From contig VGVR01000004.1 in NCBI GenBank assembly GCA_016873995.1, positions 62,001 through 126,000 of the forward strand: 64,000 nt of DNA, in the 5' to 3' direction. The notes beneath the pieces were generated by a model. It worked only from the letters and a program-made list of their open reading frames with translations, had not been told where the DNA came from and did no database searches. This DNA comes from Gemmatimonadota bacterium. GTDB lineage: Bacteria > Gemmatimonadota > Gemmatimonadetes > Longimicrobiales > Gaopeijiaceae. Positions within the stretch are counted from its first letter, which is position 1. The number at the start of each line of letters is the position of its first letter. The position numbers and the translations under genes are program-made. Below, in pieces: positions 1 to 8,994 of the stretch.

Positions 1-157
<157 letters not shown>

Positions 158-161
<4 letters not shown>

Positions 162-1558
162 GCAACCTCCTCGGCGGCTGGCCGGTCGCCAGTCGCATCG
201 ATGTTCTTCCGCAGCGTTCTCCGTCCTACCTCGCCCACGATCAACGTCACGGGCGACTCCAGCTCCGCGGCGCGTACCGCATCGGCGAGCGTCGCGAGCG
301 TACCCGCCACGACACGTTCGGTCTCGCGCGACGCCCCACCGACCGCGATGGCCGGCGTATCGGGCGCGCGGCCTTCTTCGATCAAGCCGCCCAGCGTTTC
401 GTCGATGGCCGCGAGCGCCATCAGGACGATGACGGTCTCGTCACGCGGGTCGAGACGGCCCTGGGTGGCACCCTCGACATCACGCCCTGTGCGCACCGAG
501 AAGCCCTTGGCGAGTCCGCGCTGCGTGAGCGGGACGCCAGCCGCCGCCGGGGCTGCGAGCACGGCACTCACACCCGGCACGACCTCCCACGGAATCCCTT
601 CCGCCTCGAGTGCATCCACCTCCTCCCCGCCCCGCCCGAACACGAAGGCGTCGCCCGCGTGCAGGCGCACCACGCGCTTGCCCTCGCGAGCCTTCTCGAG
701 CATCAACGCGACACGACGCGCGTCCCCCTGCGCTTCCCTCACGACGGCACGGGCGCGCCGGCCCACGTCGATCAGCTCGGTGCCGGGCAGCGCGAGCGCG
801 AGCACGTCGTTCTCCACCAGGGCGTCGTGCAGGATCACGTCGGCGCGCTGGATGCGGTCGAGCGCGCGCAGCGTGAGCAGCTGTCGGCTCCCCGGGCCTG
901 CACCCACGATCGCTACCGTACCCGGCTCGAAGGGCTCTTCAGTCTCGTGGAACAGGGCCTCCAGACGGGCGCTGGCCGCCTCGGTGTCGCCGCGATCGAC
1001 CAACTTGGTGATCGTCGGGTCGGCGAGCGCCCTCAGGAGCCGCCCCCGCTTGGCAAGACCCTTCAAGCCGCGGTCCCGCACGCGCACCAGCAGCTCGGCC
1101 ACATCCGTGAGGCTCCGTGGGATGATCGCTTCCAGCAGACGCCGCAGCTGACCCGCGAGGAGCGGAGAGCCGCCGTCCGTGCTGATCGTCATCACCACCG
1201 GCCCCCGCCGAACGACAGCCGGCGAGTAGAAGTCGCAGTACGGCTTGTCGTCGGCGGCCTGCGCGAGGATCCCCTGTGCGCGCGCCGCATCGACCAGGAG
1301 TCGGTTCACGTCGTGGTCACTCGTCGCGGCAACCACGACCTTGGCGCCGGCGACGTCCGCCTCGGTGACCGGCCGGAGCTCCACCTTCCAAATGCGGTCG
1401 AGCCAGCGCTCCAACTCCTCCGACACGTCCGTGGTCACGACGTGCACCCGCGCGCCGGCGTGGATGAGGGGCACGACCTTCTCGGCCGCGACCGGCCCCC
1501 CTCCCGCGAGGAGGACGCGTTCGCCCTCGAGCGTCACCAGGTGAATGGGATATCCCAT
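158..1558 (-). CDS. cysG: siroheme synthase CysG-type (precorrin-2 dehydrogenase/ferrochelatase + uroporphyrinogen-III C-methyltransferase)
   Basis: This 466-residue protein makes siroheme for sulfite or nitrite reductase. Residues 1 to about 200 are the NAD-dependent precorrin-2 dehydrogenase/ferrochelatase half: a Rossmann loop (VLLAGGGPVAAEK, near residue 15), the DKPYCDFYSPA segment and GGSPLLAGQLR. From about residue 210 comes the SAM-dependent uroporphyrinogen-III methyltransferase half with VAIVGAGPGSRQLLTLRA, the HDALV stretch and GRGGEE. Length matches classical bifunctional CysG (about 460). The C-terminal half ends earlier and more weakly conserved than in Escherichia coli. The start at 1558 fits the MGYPIHLV motif typical of the N-terminus. 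Expression probably depends on the leader peptide and terminator at 1626-1759 just upstream. It is followed by the coupled reductase gene. Confidence 0.93.
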
Positions 1559-1625
1559 GATCTCACTTCGCCGTTTCGCTTCGTTCTCTCGCTGCGGACC
1601 GCACTTCGGGTGTCAGAAACACGAA

Positions 1626-1655
1626 AGCCCCGGCTCCCTCAGGGAAGCCGGGGCT
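1626..1655 (-). terminator. leader terminator (attenuator) upstream of cysG
   Basis: A hairpin with arms AGCCCCGGCT (1626-1635) and AGCCGGGGCT (1646-1655), extended inward by CCC/GGG around a short loop. Reading the minus strand it is followed by TTTCGTGTTTCT, a modest U-rich tail. It lies between the stop of the poly-Cys leader ORF (1676) and the cysG start (1558), as expected of an attenuator. The minus-strand GGCTCGGG at 1691-1698 can pair with CCCGAGCC at 1652-1659, which overlaps the terminator arm, so an alternative antiterminator fold exists. Confidence 0.75.
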
Positions 1656-1675
1656 CGGGAGACTCGCCGCGTCCG

Positions 1676-1759
1676 TCAGTCGCGGTCGGTCCCGAGCCGG
1701 CCCTCCCTGGGCCCGGCCGGGCGACAACAGCAACAGGCGTTTTGGCCTATCTTACGCAT
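1676..1759 (-). CDS. poly-cysteine leader peptide of cysG (27 aa)
   Basis: The minus strand from 1759 reads MRKIGQNACCCCRPAGPREG and seven more residues, ending at TGA (1676-1678). Residues 9-12 are four consecutive cysteines (codons TGT TGC TGT TGT), followed by Arg. It lies between a promoter-like sequence (1818-1844) and the terminator at 1626-1655, 117 bases upstream of cysG. A run of codons for the pathway end product before a terminator is the hallmark of amino-acid attenuation; poly-Cys leader ORFs upstream of sulfur genes are known from mycobacteria. The same CCCCR string recurs in front of cysH in this window (9781-9876), which makes chance very unlikely. There is no strong Shine-Dalgarno in front of the ATG. 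Translation of the peptide itself is inferred. Confidence 0.82.
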   Translation of the reverse strand: MRKIGQNACCCCRPAGPREGRLGTDRD

Positions 1760-1817
1760 GGCTTCAGTCCACTACTGTCCTGACGGCGTGACACTTAGTC
1801 CCGAGCAACGCGAGGAC

Positions 1818-1844
1818 AGTATAGGAAGGCTCGGGGGGGGTCAA
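1818..1844 (-). promoter_or_regulatory. putative promoter of the cysG leader transcript
   Basis: On the minus strand TTGACC (1844-1839) is followed after 15 bases by TATACT (1823-1818). The spacer is two bases short of ideal and contains a C run. It would start a transcript near 1811, giving roughly 50 untranslated bases before the leader ATG at 1759. This is a sequence-only prediction. Confidence 0.5.
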
Positions 1845-1983
1845 CCACGGGGATGGGGCGGCGCACCGGACCAGGTAACGACTGGCGTGGCCGCTGCAGA
1901 GGGCGGAAACTTCGGGTGTCCTCCGGAACCCGGCGTCCCCGGAAAGATCTCCCTCACCTGGTCCGCTCGCGGACCGCGTCCCT

Positions 1984-2664
1984 GTGCGCGTCCTCGTCGT
2001 CGAAGATGAGAAGAAGGTGGCGAGCTTCCTCGAACGGGGGCTTCGCGAAGAGGGGTACGCCGTCGACGTAGCGCATGACGGTGACGACGGCCTGCTGAAA
2101 GCGCTCGTGTACGAGTACGATCTCCTCATCCTCGACGTGATGATGCCTGGCCGCTCGGGGCTGGAGGTCGTCCGTGAGCTGCGGGCCAAGGAAAGAACGA
2201 CGCCCGTCCTGATGCTGACCGCGCGGGATTCCGAACGCGACATCGTGCTCGGCCTCGACGCTGGCGCCGACGACTACCTCACCAAACCGTTCGGCTTCGA
2301 CGAGCTGCTCGCCCGCACAAGCGCGCTCCTGCGGCGCGGTGGCGCCGCCCGACCGGACCAATTGCTGTTCGACGATCTCGTCCTGGATCGGCTGAAACAC
2401 GTCGCCCGACGTGGCGGCGCACCCCTCGACCTCACGCCCAAGGAGTTCCAGCTCCTCGAGTACTTCATGCTCAACCCCGAGCGTGTGGTGCGTCGCACCG
2501 AGCTGCTCGAGAAGGTTTGGGATCTCCATTTCGATCCGATGAGCAACGTGGTTGACGTGCACGTCGGCAATCTGCGGAAGAAGGTCGCGGGCGCTGGGAA
2601 CCATCCGCTGCTCCACACCGTGCGCGGCGTCGGGTATGTCCTTCGCAGGCATGAGCCCAGCTGA
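1984..2664 (+). CDS. OmpR/CusR-family response regulator
   Basis: A two-component response regulator of 226 residues. Residues 1-115 form the receiver domain: acidic pair (VEDEKK, residues 6-8), phosphoacceptor Asp in [10 protein letters not shown] (about residue 51), Thr in MLTARD and Lys in YLTKPFGF. Residues 130-222 form the winged-helix DNA-binding domain with [13 protein letters not shown] and [13 protein letters not shown], ending GVGYVLR. The best-fitting start is a GTG directly before RVLVVEDE; no clear ribosome-binding site is visible. The sequence most resembles CusR/CopR-type metal regulators, and the following frame begins like the cognate kinase, then becomes the end of a CusA-type pump, so copper or silver sensing is likely. 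Its stop codon overlaps the start of the next frame. Confidence 0.92.
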   Translation: MRVLVVEDEKKVASFLERGLREEGYAVDVAHDGDDGLLKALVYEYDLLILDVMMPGRSGLEVVRELRAKERTTPVLMLTARDSERDIVLGLDAGADDYLTKPFGFDELLARTSALLRRGGAARPDQLLFDDLVLDRLKHVARRGGAPLDLTPKEFQLLEYFMLNPERVVRRTELLEKVWDLHFDPMSNVVDVHVGNLRKKVAGAGNHPLLHTVRGVGYVLRRHEPS

Positions 2665-3260
2665 TGCGCTCGTTCCGAATCAGCCTCACACTGCGGGCCA
2701 CCGCGACCATGTTCGCCGCGCTGCTGGCGGTCTCGGTGGTCGGCGCGCTCGCGCTCCGATCCGTGCTCGACCGGGAGGTGGATGCCACCATCCTGGCCAT
2801 GGCCGCGGTGCAGGCTGCCTCCCTGACCGACGAGCAGTCGCACGAGATGCGCTTCCACGGCTGGAGTCTGACGCCGGCGGAGGCGGTCGAATTGAGGGAC
2901 CTGGTGCGCTACGCGCAGGTGTGGCAAACGGACGGTGTGAGCCTGCTCCGCAGTCAGTACATGACCACGGACCTGCCGCTCGAGCCCAGCCTCCTCATGA
3001 CGGTCACGGCCGTAGTCGGCGGGCTGCTCCCCATCTTCTGGGGACACGGCGCAGGTGGGTCGGTGATGCAGAGAGTCGCGGCGCCCATGGTGGGAGGCAT
3101 GATTTCGGCTACTCTGCTGGCGCTGCTCGTCATTCCCGCGGTGTATTACCTCTGGCAGGAGACTCTGCTGGCGCGAGAGGCCAGGGCCGCAGCACGGAGC
3201 GCAGCGCGCACACTCGTCGGAGCGCCGGCGCTCGGCCCGGCGGCCCCGATGGATACCTGA
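2664..3260 (+). pseudogene. chimera: sensor-kinase N-terminus fused in frame to the C-terminus of a CusA-type RND efflux pump
   Basis: This 198-residue frame joins two unrelated halves. Residues 1 to about 108 look like the start of a CusS-type histidine kinase: a basic N-terminus, a transmembrane helix (about 12-34) and a short periplasmic sensor with [13 protein letters not shown]. There is no second sensor helix, HAMP, HisKA or ATPase domain. From about residue 110 the sequence is the last part of an HME-family RND pump: [19 protein letters not shown], then [19 protein letters not shown] and [12 protein letters not shown], the family's conserved ending. The join is near base 2990. It sits where a kinase gene should follow the response regulator, so a deletion inside a cus cluster removed the rest of the kinase, the outer-membrane and adaptor genes and most of cusA. 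A misassembly would give the same picture. Neither kinase nor pump activity is expected. Confidence 0.85.
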
Positions 3261-3273
3261 ACGGGAGAGGCAC

Positions 3274-4185
3274 ATGGGCGGCCCGCCCACATCGCGCCCC
3301 GCGGCGGGAGCAACCGGCAGCTCGCGGGCTTTCGCACTCGTGCTCTGCGGTGGAGGTGCGCGAGGGTGCGTTCACGTGGGCGTCCTGCGCGCGCTCGAGC
3401 ACCTCGACCTGAGGCCGGCCGCCGTGGTCGGAGTCTCGACCGGCGCGGTAGTCGCCGCTGCCTACGCGCTTAGGCACGACTGGTACCGTGCTTTGCTCGA
3501 GATGCAGCTCGCGATGTCCCCGCGGGTCGTATCCCGCGCTGGTCGCCCGCGCACCGCAGGACTTCGCCGGGCCTGGTCCTAAGCGTTCTCGACCTGGAAT
3601 TTGATGACAGGATGGGGCGCATCCGAAGAAGTGATCGAGGCCACGCGCGCCTCCCTGGACGCGCTCTTCGTCTCGATGCGACTCGAGGACGCCCGGATTC
3701 CGATCGCCGTCTGCGCTACGGACCTGCGCTCGGGCTCGCGGGTCGAAGTCACGCACGGGCTAGCTGCGCCGGCGGTCTACGCCAGCTCCGCGCTGGCCGG
3801 CGTATTGCGCCCTTTACCGCTCGAGAACCGCCTCCTCGTAGATGGCGTGTACGCGGACAACGCGCCGGTCGATGTAGCGCGAAGGATGGGCGCGCCGGTC
3901 GTCATCGCGGTCGACCCCAGTCAGCCCGCCGGCGAGACGCCGGTCACGAACGGGCTCCAGGCCGTAATGCGTGCCATGGAAATCTGCCACTTGACCCATG
4001 CGCACCTGCGCGTCGACAGCGCCGACGTCGTCATCCGCCCCAAGTTCGCTGGAGCGGTGGACCTCCTCGACTTCAGCCGCCGGCGCGAGTGCATCGCGGC
4101 GGGCGTGAGGGCGGCGAGGGCAGCGCACACCGAGCTCGAGCGCGTCCTGGGCGGGAGACCCATCGGGCCATACGTCGGGCGGTGA
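3274..4185 (+). pseudogene. patatin-like phospholipase (RssA type), interrupted
   Basis: Two open segments in the same frame, 3274-3582 and 3601-4185, together cover a patatin-like serine hydrolase of about 300 residues. The first part holds the oxyanion loop GGGARG (about residue 29) and the nucleophile elbow GVSTG; the second holds the catalytic Asp in LLVDGVYADN, with CATDLRSG and VVIAVDPSQPA. They are separated by a TAA at 3580-3582. The stretch before it (about 3520-3600) does not resemble the family in this frame, while another frame is open there, so a pair of compensating indels is as likely as a single nonsense change. A good ribosome-binding site (GGGAGAGG) precedes 3274. The gene directly follows the pump remnant. 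Confidence 0.75.
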
Positions 4186-4332
4186 GCGATCGGGCAGCGG
4201 CGAGCGCGGTGATCGTGTCCGTGAACGCCCTGCCGAGGCGGACCAACCCTCATACCGCCAAAACCCGCCATCGACGCCAGGGCCGGACTCCCGAGTGGGG
4301 CCCGGCCTCCGTCCGTGCGCGACCCCAGTCGC

Positions 4333-5673
4333 CTAGTTCGATTCGTTCTCCGGCGCCCGCCGCAAGTTACTCGGAATCGGCTCGCCTACCACGTGGTGCA
4401 CTTCGTCGAGGTACTGGAAGCTCATGTACCCCTGGGACATCTCGGCATACGTGGGCAGGCCCCACTCGACATCAACGCTCGGATCGGGGTTGTTCGGGTT
4501 GTTCTCCGAATTGTCCCACCAGAGCGTGAAGCGCAGCACAGAGCCCTTCGGTGCGAACACCGGCTTCGCGAACCGATAGGTGTGTTGCCAGTTGAAGTCG
4601 TACTTGGGCACGTGCAGCAATGTCTCGTGCCGGCCGTCCGGGTAGGTGATCTCGTACTGCGCAGCCTTCCCGCGCAGGTGCATGTGCGGCAGGAACGAGA
4701 GGATCTCGACGTCGTCCTCGAATGCGTATTCGCGTGAGGCGGAGTAGCTCGAGGCGCCGGCGGGGATCTGGATCGGGCGAATGTAGAGATCCTCGCCGTC
4801 CGTCACGTGGGTGATGACTTCACCTTCGGGCTTGAAGCGGATGCCGGCCTGGATGTTCGTGCAGAGCGCGGTCCCCGGACCGGGCTCTTTGTTGAAATGC
4901 ATGTTGAAGATCAGGTTGCGCGTACCCGCACGCAGCACACGGCCATACCCCTGGTCGTAGGCGCGTGGCTCCGCGCCCGGCACCAGGCCGCCGACGCCAC
5001 CCAAGATGTGGTGGATGGCGGGTCCGTTGCGGTACTCCACCGAGCTCAACCAGCGGTCCGCGGGGAGCTGTTCCGCGGTGAGCTGCACGGGAAGGTTCAC
5101 GTAGATGTCCTGATCGTCGTCGCTCATGCAGTACGGCTCGGCGAACGACAGGATCAGGTCCGGCTCACCGAGGCTCCAACCGTCGGAGTTGGCGACGGCG
5201 ACCACGAAGTCCGGCGTGGGCGGCGCAGCCGCCGGGTCGCCGGCCGGTGCACCTCCCGTGGCCCACGCGACGATCGTCGCCTTCTCATCCTCTTCCAGGA
5301 TGCGCTCGTTCTCGAACGTGCCCTTGTGCCACGCGGCCGCAGACCACGGCGGCATGCGCCCCGTGCCGACGGCTCTCGCCATGCTCCCGGCGTAGCGGCG
5401 CGCATCCTCGTAGGTGAGTAGCGGGAAAGGCGCGACCATCCCGCCCATGTTCTTCCCCTCGGGCTGATGACACGCCTGACAGTTCTGCTGGAGGATGGGG
5501 AGAACGTCGGCGTAGAACGTCGGAGTCCCCGTCGCCGGAGCCGCGGCCGAAGCGAGCGTGGAGCTGTTCGCGCGTTGAGCGGTGGCGGGTGCGGTGAGCG
5601 CCAGAGCGAACAGGACCGAAACGGCTGGCAGAACGGCTCTCATGCGTGCCTCCGACAGGCGAGGAGTGGCCAT
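4333..5673 (-). CDS. exported c-type cytochrome fused to a copper type II monooxygenase-like domain
   Basis: A 446-residue secreted protein. A signal peptide (about residues 11-33, ending ATAQ) is followed by a cytochrome-c-like region with a single haem site CQACH (about residue 68) and, later, MPPW, which is common in planctomycete- and acidobacteria-type cytochromes. The rest resembles the copper type II, ascorbate-dependent monooxygenase (PHM/DBM-like) fold: histidine clusters at PAIHHILGG, IFNMHFNK and LPHMHLRGK and the Met-rich end near SQGYMSF. Such fused proteins are common in Gemmatimonadota, Acidobacteria and Planctomycetes, usually without known substrates. The start at 5673 could be replaced by M11 (RAVLPAVSV), which would give a cleaner signal peptide. 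It stands alone, convergent with the patatin remnant. Confidence 0.8.
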   Translation of the reverse strand: MATPRLSEARMRAVLPAVSVLFALALTAPATAQRANSSTLASAAAPATGTPTFYADVLPILQQNCQACHQPEGKNMGGMVAPFPLLTYEDARRYAGSMARAVGTGRMPPWSAAAWHKGTFENERILEEDEKATIVAWATGGAPAGDPAAAPPTPDFVVAVANSDGWSLGEPDLILSFAEPYCMSDDDQDIYVNLPVQLTAEQLPADRWLSSVEYRNGPAIHHILGGVGGLVPGAEPRAYDQGYGRVLRAGTRNLIFNMHFNKEPGPGTALCTNIQAGIRFKPEGEVITHVTDGEDLYIRPIQIPAGASSYSASREYAFEDDVEILSFLPHMHLRGKAAQYEITYPDGRHETLLHVPKYDFNWQHTYRFAKPVFAPKGSVLRFTLWWDNSENNPNNPDPSVDVEWGLPTYAEMSQGYMSFQYLDEVHHVVGEPIPSNLRRAPENESN

Positions 5674-5764
5674 CCCATCATTTTACGGGGGTGCTACGTT
5701 AGGGCAAGGGAAACCATCACTTAGCTCGACTCGAGCCCGGCCGTCGCCGCCACTCCTGGTCAGC

Positions 5765-7351
5765 ATGCACCCCAACAACCACGTCCAACTTCTCGATACG
5801 ACGCTCCGCGACGGCGAGCAGACCCGCAACGTCTCCTTCGCCACCTCGGAGAAGGTGAGCATCGCCGAGGCGCTGCTGGGTGCCCTCCGCGTCGACCGCA
5901 TCGAAGTGGCCTCCGCGTCCGTTTCGGAAGGAGAGCGCGAGGCGGTGACCCGCATCGCCGATTGGGCTGCGACCGAGGGTCACCTCGACCGGGTCGAGGT
6001 CCTGGGCTTCGTCGACGAGCGAAAGAGCGCCGACTGGATCGAGAGCGCCGGTGCACGGGTGCTCAACCTGCTGACCAAGGGGAGCGAGCGTCACTGTCGC
6101 ACCCAGCTGCGGAAGACGCTAGATCAACATCTCGCCGATATCCGGCGCACGGTGTCGTACGCGCTCGATCGGAACCTACGCGTGAACGCCTACCTCGAGG
6201 ACTGGTCTAACGGCTATCGCGACTCGCCCGACTACGTCTTCCGGCTCGTGGAGGGGCTTCAGGGCACCGGCCTCGCGCGCGTGATGCTCCCGGACACGCT
6301 CGGCGTCATGACGCCCGAGGACGTTCAGCGCGCCCTCGCGGACATGATCGCACGCTTCCCCGAGCAGCCTTTCGACTTCCATCCGCACAACGACTACGGG
6401 TTGGCGACGGCGAACTCGATGGCGGCGGTCCGGGCGGGCGTGCGCGCCATACACTGCACCGTGAATTGCCTCGGCGAACGCGCCGGGAACGTCTCGCTCG
6501 CCGAAGTCGCGGTGGTGCTGCGTGACAAGATGGGCATGACGCTCTCCATCGACGAGAGCAAGATCGTCACGCTCAGTCGCATGGTGGAGAGCTTCTCCGG
6601 CAAGCGCGTCGCCGAGAACGCGCCTGTGATCGGTGCGGACGTGTTCACGCAGACCAGCGGCGTTCACGCGGACGGCGACCGCAAAGGAGCCCTCTACCAG
6701 ACGCTGCTCAGCCCCGAACGCTTCGACCGCAAACGCACGTACGCGCTCGGCAAGATGAGCGGCAAGGCATCGCTCAAGAAGAACCTCGAGGAGCTCGGTA
6801 TTCGTCTGGCCCCGGAGGACGAAGCCGAAGTCCTGAAGCGAATCGTGAAGCTCGGCGACACGAAGGCAACGATCACCGCCGACGACCTGCCCTTCATCAT
6901 CGCCGACGTGCTGGAGAGCAAAGACTACAAGCACATATCCTTGCTCTCCTGCTCGGTGACGAGCGGGCTCGACCTCGAGTCGACCGTGAGCATCCGCGTC
7001 GACGTCGACGGCGAGATCCACAAAGCGTCGGGCTCGGGGAACGGCGGATTCGATGCGTTCATCGACGCGGTGAAGAAGGTGCTTCCGGCCCACGTCGGAC
7101 TCCCCGACCTTATCGACTACGAGCTGCACATCCCCACGGGCGGCAGTACCGCCGCGCTCACCGAAGTGCTCATCACCTGGCGCGACGATGGGCGCACGTT
7201 CCGCACGCGTGGGGTGAATGCCAACCAGGTATTCGCCGGCATCGAAGCGACCCTGCGAATGCTGAACATGCGGCTGCACCAGATCGCAGAGGCGCGCACA
7301 GCGTCACCAGCGCGCGCTGCCAACCGTCAGGGCGCGCGAACGTCCACGTAG
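5765..7351 (+). CDS. 2-isopropylmalate synthase / (R)-citramalate synthase family enzyme
   Basis: A 528-residue acetyl-CoA-dependent aldol-condensing enzyme of branched-chain amino acid synthesis. The N-terminal HMGL-like TIM barrel has LLDTTLRDGEQ (residues 9-19), the metal-binding HPHNDYGLA and the GERAGNVSLAEV segment. Around residues 330-400 is the linker/flap region (GVHADGDRKG), and from about 420 the C-terminal LeuA dimer/regulatory domain with SGSGNGGFDAFIDAVKK and the GVNANQVFAGIEATLRMLN ending. The start ATG at 5765 is chosen because conserved sequence begins within ten residues; the frame is open further upstream to 5582 without similarity. Whether the substrate is pyruvate (citramalate) or 2-ketoisovalerate cannot be told by eye. 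The 3' end overlaps the convergent M1 peptidase gene by 25 bases. Confidence 0.88.
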   Translation: MHPNNHVQLLDTTLRDGEQTRNVSFATSEKVSIAEALLGALRVDRIEVASASVSEGEREAVTRIADWAATEGHLDRVEVLGFVDERKSADWIESAGARVLNLLTKGSERHCRTQLRKTLDQHLADIRRTVSYALDRNLRVNAYLEDWSNGYRDSPDYVFRLVEGLQGTGLARVMLPDTLGVMTPEDVQRALADMIARFPEQPFDFHPHNDYGLATANSMAAVRAGVRAIHCTVNCLGERAGNVSLAEVAVVLRDKMGMTLSIDESKIVTLSRMVESFSGKRVAENAPVIGADVFTQTSGVHADGDRKGALYQTLLSPERFDRKRTYALGKMSGKASLKKNLEELGIRLAPEDEAEVLKRIVKLGDTKATITADDLPFIIADVLESKDYKHISLLSCSVTSGLDLESTVSIRVDVDGEIHKASGSGNGGFDAFIDAVKKVLPAHVGLPDLIDYELHIPTGGSTAALTEVLITWRDDGRTFRTRGVNANQVFAGIEATLRMLNMRLHQIAEARTASPARAANRQGARTST

Positions 7352-8964
7352 AAGTTTCGGTCCACCTCCGGGACGCCCCCTCCATCGGGGACCTGGAGCG
7401 ACTGCCAAGCCGTGGTCGGCGTGATCCACCTGGGCGCCCTCCCCTGCGCGCGGATGCGCACGGGCATCGCGAATCCATCGACCACGTTTGCCCATCGGTT
7501 CTCGAGACCGCCCCCGGCCCGACGCCACTCGAGCACGGGAATGCGGGACGTCCGCAGGTATTGGTCGAACACGCGGGAAAGATCGAGTCCGGCCGCGCGC
7601 GCCACGTACGCCTCCACTTGGGCGCTGGTCACGATCTGGCGCCCGAAATCGCGGTTCAGGCCGCGGAGGATCTCCCGCCAACGCGCGTCGTCGTCCACGA
7701 GCTGGCGGATCGTATGCAGGAGGTTCGCGCCCTTGTAGTACATGTCGTCCGACCCCGAGTCCTGGACGCCATAGGCCCCGATGATCGGCCGGTCGTTCAG
7801 GATGCGACTCCGCGTGCCGATCACGTAGTCAGCCCCGGCCTCCTTCGAGCCGGTGAGGCACTCGACGTAGAGGTTCTCGGCGTACGCACCGAACCCCTCG
7901 TGCACCCACATGTCCGCGACGTCCGCGGTGGTCAGGTTGTTGCCCCACCACTCGTGGGCGGTCTCGTGCACGATGATGAAGTCCCAGTCGAGCCCGCGGC
8001 CGCTCCCCGAGAGGTCCGTGCCCCGATACCCGTTGCGATACCCGTTGCCGTAGGCGACGGCGCTCTGGTGCTCCATGCCGAGGTGCGGCGCCTCGACGAG
8101 CTTGTATCCATCCTCGTACCACGGATAGGGGCCGAACCAGCGCTCGAAGCAGCGTAACACGGGCGCCGTCTGCGCCCACTGGCGCCTCGCCTGCGCCTCG
8201 TTCTCGGCGAGCGGCCAGAAGTCGAGCGTCAGCGCCCCCGCTTCGCCCTGGAGCGTCTCCTGCCAGTGCGCGTATGTGCCCGCGTTTACCGCGATCGCGT
8301 AGTTGTTGATGGGGGACGCCACGAACCATTCGTACGTGGTGGTGCCGTCTGGGTGGGGCGTAGTCCGCCGCAGCCGCCCGTTGGAGACATTCATCATCGG
8401 GTCGGGGACCGTGAGCGAGATGCGCTGGCTATCGGGCTCCTCGGTCTGATGGTCCTTGTTGGGCCACCACACGCTCGCGCCGAGCCCCTGGTTCGCGGTC
8501 GCGACCCAGGCGCGGCCGGCCCGGTCCTGCGTCCAGACGAAGCCGCCGTCCCAGGGCGGGTTCGCGGCCACGACAGGACGGCCGTGATAGTAGACCGTCA
8601 GCGTGCGCAGCTCGCCAGCACGCGCAGGCGCCATGCCCGTTACGAAGTAAGCGTTCCCTTCCCGGCGAAAGCCGAGCCGGCGGCCACCTTGCACCGCGCT
8701 GTCCACCACGAGCGGAGCCTGCAGATCCACTTGCAGCTCTGATCCCTCGGCGAGCACGCGGTACGTGATCGCGTTCCATCCGGAGATCGCGCTGTCCGCA
8801 GGGTCGATGCGTACGTGCAGGTCGTAGTACGTGACGTCCCACCAACTCCGCGCCGGACCGAGCGACCCCCGTAGGGTGTCGGCGTGGCTGAAAGGACCCT
8901 GCGCGCCGGCTGCACCTGCGGCGGCGAGGGTGGCGAAAAGCGTGAAGGCAAGGGCGCGACGCAC
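7327..8964 (-). CDS. secreted M1-family zinc aminopeptidase
   Basis: A 545-residue exported metallopeptidase. It has a signal peptide (about residues 1-22, AGAAGAQG), the beta-rich N-terminal domain with the GMEHQSAVAYG motif (GxMEN-like substrate-binding loop, about residue 305) and the zinc site HETAHEWWGNN with the third ligand Glu in WVHEGFGAY about 18 residues later. The tyrosine that stabilises the transition state is likely within the DDMYYKGANLLH segment. It ends shortly after the catalytic domain, so it is a short M1 without the large C-terminal helical domain of aminopeptidase N, which is typical of the exported M1 peptidases of Bacteroidota and Gemmatimonadota. It is convergent with the preceding synthase gene and has no obvious operon partner. 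Confidence 0.9.
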   Translation of the reverse strand: MRRALAFTLFATLAAAGAAGAQGPFSHADTLRGSLGPARSWWDVTYYDLHVRIDPADSAISGWNAITYRVLAEGSELQVDLQAPLVVDSAVQGGRRLGFRREGNAYFVTGMAPARAGELRTLTVYYHGRPVVAANPPWDGGFVWTQDRAGRAWVATANQGLGASVWWPNKDHQTEEPDSQRISLTVPDPMMNVSNGRLRRTTPHPDGTTTYEWFVASPINNYAIAVNAGTYAHWQETLQGEAGALTLDFWPLAENEAQARRQWAQTAPVLRCFERWFGPYPWYEDGYKLVEAPHLGMEHQSAVAYGNGYRNGYRGTDLSGSGRGLDWDFIIVHETAHEWWGNNLTTADVADMWVHEGFGAYAENLYVECLTGSKEAGADYVIGTRSRILNDRPIIGAYGVQDSGSDDMYYKGANLLHTIRQLVDDDARWREILRGLNRDFGRQIVTSAQVEAYVARAAGLDLSRVFDQYLRTSRIPVLEWRRAGGGLENRWANVVDGFAMPVRIRAQGRAPRWITPTTAWQSLQVPDGGGVPEVDRNFYVDVRAP

Positions 8965-8994
8965 GCCCGAAGGTACCGCCGCCCTACGCTCCCG

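Noticed and set aside
201-1783. Long open frames on the plus strand opposite cysG and many similar antisense frames across the window
   Set aside because: They mirror real genes, have Arg/Ser/Pro-rich compositions without family motifs, and result from the high GC content.
4270-4330. GGCCGG/CCGGCC hairpin as a terminator between the patatin remnant and the cytochrome gene
   Set aside because: Stem is short with a long loop and there is no T run on either side.
5582-5764. Upstream extension of the isopropylmalate/citramalate synthase to 5582
   Set aside because: The extra 61 residues overlap the opposite gene's signal-peptide region and show no similarity; the conserved start begins at 5765.
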